DNA from: Candidatus Fermentibacteraceae bacterium | Lineage (GTDB): Bacteria; Fermentibacterota; Fermentibacteria; Fermentibacterales; JCC-6 | Assembly: GCA_021162285.1 (NCBI GenBank) | Contig: JAGGYZ010000164.1 | Location: forward strand, 1-11,211 | Length of the DNA: 11,211 bases | Direction: 5' to 3' | In this document: piece after piece, positions 1 through 5,012 of the stretch | Layout of the letters: every line of letters starts with the position of its first letter | Numbering within the stretch: position 1 is the stretch's first letter | Notes under the pieces: model-generated | What the model saw: the letters and a program-made list of their open reading frames with translations, nothing else | Database searches by the model: none | Told to the model about the DNA's origin: nothing | Made by a program: the position numbers and the translations under genes

Positions 1-427
1 AATTCCATCTGCCATCTTCTTCAGCCTGAAAGGTCCATATCTCAGCCATCTCAGCAGACGAGAGCGAAGAGGAGACTCCACGGGTATCAACAGGTTCCGG
101 CTGGCAGTAACTGACTGTAAAATCAACTGGCGTCGGGCTGTCCGCTTTGATCCAGAACCAGTAGTCACTGTATGCAGAAAGCATCAATGGTTCACCATCT
201 ATTGAAAAACTGAGTACCTCACCGGTGTTATCGTAAGCAGTCATAGGCACCGCAGGTGAGGAAGTCACCTCAATAACAGCATAATCGTTTTCCAGTATTC
301 TAACCCACTGATAGCCTCCGGACCGCGCACTTTCCACCGTCTCGCCGGCGTTAACACCGGGAACATCTACCGCATCCGGAAGGATTACTGCCAGCGCAGC
401 CATTAACAAAACAATTGAACCAGCCAA
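1..427 (-). CDS. Secreted protein of unknown function (5' part only; gene runs off the low end)
   Basis: An uninterrupted reading frame of 142 codons runs from a TTG at 427 to the window edge, so the C-terminus is missing. The N-terminus is a strong hydrophobic stretch (about residues 4-16, GSIVLLMAALAVIL), followed by a polar region. This looks like a signal peptide, although it has no Lys or Arg before the core. An in-frame TGA at 442-440 limits the start. GTG at 436 is possible, but the ribosome-binding site AAAGGTGG (440-433) overlaps that GTG and sits 5 nt before the TTG, so TTG 427 is preferred. The rest is rich in beta-type residues, with aromatic patches such as SDYWFWIKADSP. It loosely recalls pre-peptidase C-terminal (PPC) domains of secreted proteins, but I do not claim that family. 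It lies 66 nt after the preceding gene with no clear terminator between them. Confidence 0.72.
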   Translation of the reverse strand, partial: MAGSIVLLMAALAVILPDAVDVPGVNAGETVESARSGGYQWVRILENDYAVIEVTSSPAVPMTAYDNTGEVLSFSIDGEPLMLSAYSDYWFWIKADSPTPVDFTVSYCQPEPVDTRGVSSSLSSAEMAEIWTFQAEEDGRWN

Positions 428-432
428 AACAA

Positions 433-440
433 CCACCTTT
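433..440 (-). promoter_or_regulatory. Ribosome-binding site that decides the start of the secreted protein
   Basis: Read on the minus strand, 440-433 is AAAGGTGG, one change from the ideal AAGGAGG core. It ends 5 nt before TTG 427 but overlaps GTG 436. This favours the TTG as the start and shortens the product by three residues. Confidence 0.55.
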
Positions 441-502
441 CACATACAGAATAAAGCATAGAATCCAGACCGATAAGATAACAGAAAACACAGGAAAATG
501 GC

Positions 503-1210
503 TTAAAAAAATTCTGAAAACAGAGAGAACGATGAAGTGGACAGCTTGATGTTCCTGTTTTCACCTGCAATACCGCTGGCAAGATCCCACATACACAGAA
601 GACCGTACCCCAAAAGCCTTCTGCTGAAGGAAACTACAATGGGAACCGACGAATCGTCCACTGAAAGGTGAAGACTGAGAGTTTCTTCGCCAGGTCGCCA
701 TGCATCCGGGAGCCTGCCTCCTGTGGGCCATACGGAAAAAACCAGTTTGAGCTCGGGAGATGACGGCTCCGGTCGTTCAAGCAGCTCGATAAACCTCGAC
801 ATGTCACCACCGATATGGTGAACAGCTGCTCTGATCTGAGAAGTGGTACGGACCGGATTGTGTGCCGGGTCTGGAAGAGCAGTAATAAAATCAATACCAT
901 CCTCCCTTCGGTAGCCCAGCTCCAGCAGTGATGAAGCCTCACTGGCACAGGCAGACAAAAGAGCAGAAGCACCGGCAGGCGGGAGGATAGTACTTGAAAC
1001 CGATTCATCTGTCCACAGGTTAACCTGACGGAAAATAGCATTAACCCTTTCTCCCGAAGGAGTTCTGGAAATGTCTCGAACTATCTGATGAAGCCTTGGA
1101 AGCTGTGGTACTCTGACACCGGATCGTCCGAGAGCCGAACGGACAGCAGCGTGTTTGAACAGAACTTCCAGGTCATCGAGTTTGTGCAGGTCAGCAGGAA
1201 ATTTTACCAA
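503..1210 (-). CDS. Unrecognised 235-residue protein, translationally coupled to the XerD-like gene
   Basis: I do not recognise a family. The start is TTG at 1210, inside the last codons of the recombinase gene, giving a 7-nt overlap. GGAGAGG (1220-1214) is a suitable ribosome-binding site just upstream. No signal peptide or membrane segment is visible, so the product is probably cytoplasmic. The first half (about 1-150) looks helical, with segments such as LHKLDDLEVLFKHAAV and SRFIELLERPEP. The stretch at about 152-205 is beta-like (ELKLVFSVWPTGG, then ETLSLHLSVDDSSVPIVVSF). The C-terminus is Ser/Phe-rich and ends SLFSEFF just before a TAA. The overlap argues that it is translated together with the recombinase, but the sequence does not show what it does. 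The frame is intact and its composition matches the neighbours, so it is very likely a real gene. Confidence 0.8.
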   Translation of the reverse strand: MVKFPADLHKLDDLEVLFKHAAVRSALGRSGVRVPQLPRLHQIVRDISRTPSGERVNAIFRQVNLWTDESVSSTILPPAGASALLSACASEASSLLELGYRREDGIDFITALPDPAHNPVRTTSQIRAAVHHIGGDMSRFIELLERPEPSSPELKLVFSVWPTGGRLPDAWRPGEETLSLHLSVDDSSVPIVVSFSRRLLGYGLLCMWDLASGIAGENRNIKLSTSSFSLFSEFF

Positions 1211-2094
1211 GATCCTCTCCCTCTGGGGTGGTACTTCTCTACAGCTTCGCTGAGCCTCTTTCGGCTTACTGAAGTATAAATCTCCGTGGTTCTTATGTCA
1301 GAGTGCCCCAGAAGCTCCTGGACAACTCTCAGGTCGGCCCCTCCCTCAAGAAGATGGGTCGCAAAGCAATGTCTCAGTGTGTGGGGATGCAGTTCGGCAG
1401 AAACTCCCGCCTTCAAAGCCGAACTCCGGACGATATTCCATACGGTCATTCTCGAAAGGGCATTACCGTTTCTTGTGAGGAACACAGTTTTCCCGCTGCG
1501 GCTTCCCGATATGGATGATCTCCACATATCAAGGTAGATACCTATCCACTTCACAGATGGTGGACTCATGGGAACAATCCTTTCTTTGGATCCCTTACCA
1601 ATCGGCCGCACCCACCCTTCGTTCAAACTGAGCCTGTCAACCGTCAGTGACACCAGTTCTCCTGCACGGAGTCCGGAACCGTAGGCCAGCTCCATAAGTG
1701 CCCGATTCCGCGACGAAAGAGCATTTTCTCCTGTCCAGACCTCTATGAGAAGAACAACATCATCCACAGAAAGGCTGTAGGGAACATGAAACACTGCTGA
1801 AGGGGGACGAATTTTTGCTGCAGGATTTGTTGTGACAATGTTTCTTTCCAGCAGATATGAATAGAATTTTCGGAGAGAAGAGAGTTTTCTTGTCACCGTA
1901 GATGGAGCAAGTTTCTTTCTCAGCAGGTGCTGCAGCCACTGACCCAGTGCCGCGGAATCCGCAGAGACAAGATCACCTGTAAAATCTGCAGCCTCAATTA
2001 AATCTCTTCTGTATGCGGAAACTGTATTGGCAGACAGGTTCCCCACAAGAACCGCCCATGTAAGAAAACTGTCAAGATGCTGGTCCGTGTCCAC
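1204..2094 (-). CDS. xerD: Tyrosine recombinase, XerD-like
   Basis: This is a 296-residue site-specific recombinase, the usual length for XerC/XerD, which resolve chromosome dimers at dif near the terminus. The N-terminal SAM-like DNA-binding domain covers about 1-90 (TVSAYRRDL, then LSSLRKFYSYLLERNI). The catalytic domain has all six expected residues: Arg143 (GLRAGELVSL), Lys167 (GKGSKERIVPM), His238 and Arg241 (HPHTLRHCFATHLLEGG), His264 (LLGHSDIRTT) and the nucleophile Tyr273 (EIYTSV). Their spacing matches E. coli XerD almost exactly. The GADLRVVQ-type sequence before the last His is closer to XerD than to XerC, but the XerC/XerD split is not certain. The start is GTG at 2094, overlapping the upstream gene by 23 nt, with a modest GGATGG upstream. 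Nothing nearby looks like an integrase cargo or attachment site, so a housekeeping role fits better than a mobile element. Confidence 0.93.
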   Translation of the reverse strand: MDTDQHLDSFLTWAVLVGNLSANTVSAYRRDLIEAADFTGDLVSADSAALGQWLQHLLRKKLAPSTVTRKLSSLRKFYSYLLERNIVTTNPAAKIRPPSAVFHVPYSLSVDDVVLLIEVWTGENALSSRNRALMELAYGSGLRAGELVSLTVDRLSLNEGWVRPIGKGSKERIVPMSPPSVKWIGIYLDMWRSSISGSRSGKTVFLTRNGNALSRMTVWNIVRSSALKAGVSAELHPHTLRHCFATHLLEGGADLRVVQELLGHSDIRTTEIYTSVSRKRLSEAVEKYHPRGRGSW

Positions 2095-3154
2095 TGAGCC
2101 ATCCGATCAGCGATTTTCCCTGTGACACATCTGCATCCGGGGAAGAATCTGGAACGAGAGATACAGGAATACCGTAATCAGTAAGCTCCGTCATGGCAGC
2201 AAGGGCATCACTTCTGCGGCTGAAACCGGCAACTGCTGCTGGAGCTCTGCTAACAAGAAGCCCGGCTTTATCAGCAGAGAATCCCAGTTTCTCACACAGA
2301 GCACTCTGAACCCTTTGACGGATTTCCGATGCCACAGGGAAAAGATATACCATAACCGTCGGCCGTGAACTGCGCGGAGGAACAGAAACAGGTTGTTCAC
2401 CCTCTGCAACAGGCGGAATAACTGCAGCCGGAACGGTAAACCTGACAGCGTGAGGAGAGACTTCAATCTGTGTGTCATCAATCCCCTTTTTCACCGGAGG
2501 AGGAGCTTCCGCGACAAACCTGGACGGCGGGTGAAAATCTATTACTCCAGGTATATCAGTATTACTGCCTGCAGTGTAAACAGCGTCAGAAACCACCGGT
2601 GGAACAGCAGTCAAGACAGGGTTGGATACCGCTTTGTCAACCTGCTCTGTAACTTGAACCACTTTTCTGGTCGTGGGTTTTGTGTATTCTTTTCTGCTCG
2701 AGACACCGACCAGATTCCCGGGAGACCTTATCTCGACGATCCCGCCGGCCTTCTCCAGAATTTTCTTTATTGATTCTGCTGTTGAAAGGTCTGCGTCGAG
2801 CTTCAACGCAATAGGTATTCTGGCGAGAAACCTGATAACATCCTCGGTGGGCAGCTGGCTGAGTTTCTGAAGAGCAATCCTCAACCGACCTCTGCTGCCT
2901 GGACGGTACCCCATAAGAACAGGAATGTAAACAGCCTGATCCGGCTGTACAAGAATCTGCACCGAACCGTCGCCGGGCAGCTCTGAAACAAGAGTATCTG
3001 CGGAATCTCTGGACAGACCTGCCTGAAGAACCATACCGGAAGGAGAGCCGAGCATCGTCCGGACAGAATCAATAGTTTCCCCGGTACGGGCATACAACAC
3101 GGCAAGAAGCCTGCCTGAAGGGTTATCTCCCTTTAAAACAATTTTCCAGAACAT
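2072..3154 (-). CDS. Protein with three L7/L12-C-terminal-like repeats, function unknown
   Basis: This 360-residue protein has no signal peptide or membrane segment. I see three related units of about 70 residues, at 3-72, 76-145 and 265-336. Each has the order strand, two helices, strand, helix, strand. The middle unit is clearest: LPTEDVIRFLARIPIALKLD, then LSTAESIKKILEKAGGIVEI, closely recalling the C-terminal domain of ribosomal protein L7/L12 (a Lys/Pro turn, Ser-x-x-Glu/Asp-Ala, LEKAGA-V-E). The third unit carries RAPAAVAGFSRRSDALAAM and YGIPVSLVP in the matching places, and the first carries LSRDSADTLVSELP and VQILVQP. A Pro/Val-rich linker (146-264) joins units 2 and 3. L12-like folds bind protein partners, so a scaffold role is a guess only. 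The start is ATG at 3154, 6 nt after the LysM gene, with only a weak ribosome-binding site. Its end overlaps the recombinase start. Confidence 0.85.
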   Translation of the reverse strand: MFWKIVLKGDNPSGRLLAVLYARTGETIDSVRTMLGSPSGMVLQAGLSRDSADTLVSELPGDGSVQILVQPDQAVYIPVLMGYRPGSRGRLRIALQKLSQLPTEDVIRFLARIPIALKLDADLSTAESIKKILEKAGGIVEIRSPGNLVGVSSRKEYTKPTTRKVVQVTEQVDKAVSNPVLTAVPPVVSDAVYTAGSNTDIPGVIDFHPPSRFVAEAPPPVKKGIDDTQIEVSPHAVRFTVPAAVIPPVAEGEQPVSVPPRSSRPTVMVYLFPVASEIRQRVQSALCEKLGFSADKAGLLVSRAPAAVAGFSRRSDALAAMTELTDYGIPVSLVPDSSPDADVSQGKSLIGWLSGHGPAS

Positions 3155-3160
3155 TCACGC

Positions 3161-4165
3161 CTAGTCCAGTTGACTTCTGCTGAGATACAATTTGTCTCCC
3201 ACTTCAATCATGTCAGCAGTTCTTGAGCTGACAACCATTGCGGCACAGCTTCTGGCTTCCGTTGTGAGGACAACAACATCCGCAATGGGAATTTCAGCAG
3301 TAAACACCCACTGGTTATCAATGTCTCTAACCTGCTCACTGGGTGAATAAGCGGTGAAAACATCTCCAGGGGCTATGCCCTGTGAGCTTCCTGCACTGAG
3401 GTAGATAACATCGTAGGTGTAAGCACATACCCGTTCCTGATCTCTGAAGCCAAGTACCCACAGAAGCCCTCTGTCCACTCCAGGGCCATTCTGAACGCGG
3501 ATATCACCTGCCGCCTGATATGGAACGAGCATGTCACCTTCCAGAACAGAGAGATAACCGTGCTGGATCTTGGCAATAGATGTTGAAGGTGTGGTACTTT
3601 CCACCTGACAGACTCCTGCCACTCTGATGATGTGCCCTGTGTCACCTGTTTCAGGATCTTCAACTTCCTCGCACTGGCGAAGTATGTGGTAAACCCGGCC
3701 TTCTTCAACACCCTGATCGGCGCCGAAGTCCAGTTCAATCAAATCACCGGGAAGGGCGGTAAGATGTCTTGCTGCATCCTGTTCTTCTGCATTTGTAGAT
3801 AGGATATATCCCTGGGGATTCAGCGGACTATAACTGATGAATCCAGCTGATTCCCTCTGAATTCTGGAAAGAATAGGCTCGCTGGATCTGATTACTACCG
3901 CTCCAACAGGAACCTGTGTTACATAACTGCTTGATCCAGGAGCGGAAACTGCTCCTGTAACATCCGGAATTTGAAGAACCATACCGGGAACGAGGTACTC
4001 CGCACCCTGCAGGTCAGGATTGGCTGCGAGAATATCAACCCACTTCTCCCATGTTCCGTAAAAATGCAATGAAATATCGGAAAGGGTATCTCCATAACCA
4101 ACAACATACTCGCCTGCCACTGAAACAGCTGCAAACAAGACAAACACAAGTGTAACTATCCTCAC
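3161..4165 (-). CDS. LysM-domain envelope protein with two FlgT-C-like modules
   Basis: This is a 334-residue exported protein. Residues 1-18 are a classic signal peptide (MRIVTLVFVLFAAVSVAG). Residues 20-68 are a LysM domain (YVVGYGDTLSDISLHFYGTW, then LVPGMVLQIPD), the fold that binds peptidoglycan glycan chains. Two similar beta-rich modules follow. One at about 140-215 has DLIELDFGADQGVEEGRVY and ends LSVLEGDMLVPY. One at about 252-329 has DVIYLSAGSSQGIAPGDVF and ends IEVGDKLYLSR. The pattern of strand, Gly-x-x-x-Gly-(I/V)-x-x-G-x-(V/Y), long strand pair and (V/L)xxGDxL resembles the C-terminal domain of flagellar assembly protein T and related envelope proteins. There are no flagellar genes here, so a flagellar role is not implied. 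The start is GTG at 4165, with an excellent ribosome-binding site GGAGGTGATCT 7 nt upstream. It is the first full-size gene after the promoter at 4290-4262. Confidence 0.9.
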   Translation of the reverse strand: MRIVTLVFVLFAAVSVAGEYVVGYGDTLSDISLHFYGTWEKWVDILAANPDLQGAEYLVPGMVLQIPDVTGAVSAPGSSSYVTQVPVGAVVIRSSEPILSRIQRESAGFISYSPLNPQGYILSTNAEEQDAARHLTALPGDLIELDFGADQGVEEGRVYHILRQCEEVEDPETGDTGHIIRVAGVCQVESTTPSTSIAKIQHGYLSVLEGDMLVPYQAAGDIRVQNGPGVDRGLLWVLGFRDQERVCAYTYDVIYLSAGSSQGIAPGDVFTAYSPSEQVRDIDNQWVFTAEIPIADVVVLTTEARSCAAMVVSSRTADMIEVGDKLYLSRSQLD

Positions 4166-4251
4166 CAGATCACCTCCAGCTCTCCCCGGAGAATCACGAG
4201 CAGCTTATCATCGCCGCAGACAATCTCCGGCACAGTAGTCTCCAATATCAT
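4162..4251 (-). CDS. Possible 29-codon leader ORF overlapping the LysM gene start
   Basis: A small frame starts at ATG 4251 and ends at TGA 4164-4162. It overlaps the LysM gene's GTG by the typical 4-nt GTGA arrangement. The predicted peptide begins MILETTVPEIVCGDDK and ends LEVIW. The predicted transcription start (about 4255) leaves almost no leader, so translation would have to be leaderless or begin at an internal GTG or TTG. An in-frame stop (4272-4270) blocks extension upstream. The peptide is balanced in composition but matches nothing I know. It may be a regulatory leader peptide, a real small protein, or chance. Confidence 0.3.
   Translation of the reverse strand: MILETTVPEIVCGDDKLLVILRGELEVIW
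4167..4177 (-). promoter_or_regulatory. Very strong ribosome-binding site for the LysM gene
   Basis: Read on the minus strand, 4177-4167 is GGAGGTGATCT, complementary to the 3' end of 16S rRNA over its whole core. GGAGG ends 7 nt before the GTG at 4165. It fixes the start and implies efficient translation despite the GTG codon. Confidence 0.85.
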
Positions 4252-4261
4252 AACTTCATAA

Positions 4262-4290
4262 ATTCTAAACTAAGAGACACAGGTAGTCAA
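4262..4290 (-). promoter_or_regulatory. Likely sigma70 promoter for the LysM operon
   Basis: On the minus strand TTGACT (4290-4285) is followed by exactly 17 nt and TAGAAT (4267-4262). Each box differs from consensus by one base and the spacing is optimal. The expected transcription start is near 4255, leaving about a 90-nt leader before the LysM start at 4165. The -35 box begins 10 nt after the stop of the lipoprotein gene, with no terminator between them, so upstream read-through may add to expression. Confidence 0.7.
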
Positions 4291-4308
4291 CCTTTTGATT
4301 TTACCTGT
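4279..4308. repeat. Inverted repeat across the -35 box of the LysM operon promoter
   Basis: On the plus strand ACAGGTA (4279-4285) and TACCTGT (4302-4308) are perfect 7-nt inverted arms separated by 16 nt. The arms span the end of the lipoprotein gene and cover part of the -35 box. There is no following T-run on the minus strand, so it is not a standard terminator. It could be an operator half-site pair or chance. Confidence 0.3.
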
Positions 4309-5011
4309 CTGCAGGATAAAAAACTACAGAACCTGATCCGGTTCCATTTGTACCTGCAGTAACCGTTACAGTGTAAACACCTCTGGATTCCATGCTTCCC
4401 TCAAGGGGTACATTTACCGCCAGCATAAGAACTCCAGACCCTGGAGATTTACCAATCCATGTACTTCCTGCTGCCACCGGCTGCTGTGTTTCACCTGTTC
4501 GGAACACCAGCTGACCTGAAGTTGCTCCTGGAACCAGAGACACAGAAGAAGAAAATTTCTCCTGCCCCTGGGGGGTGGCTGTACCTGTTTCGGTAACAAC
4601 CGTTCCTGTGCTGCGAAGTGAGAACATCTCTCCCTCCTGCATTTCGATCCCTGTATTCAACCACCCATGTGCAGCGTCGACAGCAAATGTTTCATTATGA
4701 ACATCGGTGTTTCCCCACACTACGATGTAAACAGAATCCACGGGAACTGAGTTCGCCCCTGATACGATAACTCCGTCAGATGCACTGATAACGCCGGCAA
4801 ATGTAGAACCGTTTTTACACCAGACCCGTCCTTCAGACGGTACAGCAACATCTGCTCCGGAAACCACAGCCGTCCCAGAAGAAATGCTCTGAAGCTGACC
4901 TGTAACCACCGTTCCATCTGATGCCGTAAGAACATCAACCGGTTTCCCCGCGCACGATGCCAGAACAAGAAAAGATGACAAAATCACCGTATTCAACAGC
5001 ATTCTCTGCAA
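4301..5011 (-). CDS. Small lipoprotein with a PA-IL (LecA)-like domain
   Basis: This 236-residue protein has a lipoprotein signal: a basic, then hydrophobic N-terminus and the lipobox LASC with Cys20 (LVLASCAGKP). It is therefore likely lipidated and anchored in the envelope. Residues about 25-95 form a short beta-rich region with repeated GTVVTGQL- and GVIVSGA-like strands. Residues about 108-235 look like a PA-IL/LecA-type galactose-binding-like fold: FAVDAAHGWLNTGIEMQEGE, then MFSLRSTGTVV, and near the end GVLMLAVNVPLEGS and GVYTVTVTAGTNG. The WxxTGI and SxGTV pattern is the recognisable part; sugar binding is not shown. The start is TTG at 5011, with GAGG (5023-5020) 8 nt upstream. ATG at 5002 is an alternative and keeps the lipobox. 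The start lies 1 nt after the lon stop, so it is probably co-translated with lon. Confidence 0.82.
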   Translation of the reverse strand: MQRMLLNTVILSSFLVLASCAGKPVDVLTASDGTVVTGQLQSISSGTAVVSGADVAVPSEGRVWCKNGSTFAGVISASDGVIVSGANSVPVDSVYIVVWGNTDVHNETFAVDAAHGWLNTGIEMQEGEMFSLRSTGTVVTETGTATPQGQEKFSSSVSLVPGATSGQLVFRTGETQQPVAAGSTWIGKSPGSGVLMLAVNVPLEGSMESRGVYTVTVTAGTNGTGSGSVVFYPADR

Positions 5012-5012
5012 T

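Noticed and set aside
437..502. Terminator or promoter between the 235-residue gene and the secreted protein
   Set aside because: There is no stem followed by a T-run. A TATGCT at 460-455 has no acceptable -35 at 16-18 nt, so neither is supported.
437..502. A dif site for the Xer recombinase
   Set aside because: I could not find two 11-nt arms with the typical ATAA/TTAT core here or in the other gaps. dif normally lies near the replication terminus and not next to xer genes.
4279..4308. The inverted repeat as a terminator of the lon operon
   Set aside because: The loop is 16 nt, the stem only 7 bp, and no run of Ts follows on the minus strand.
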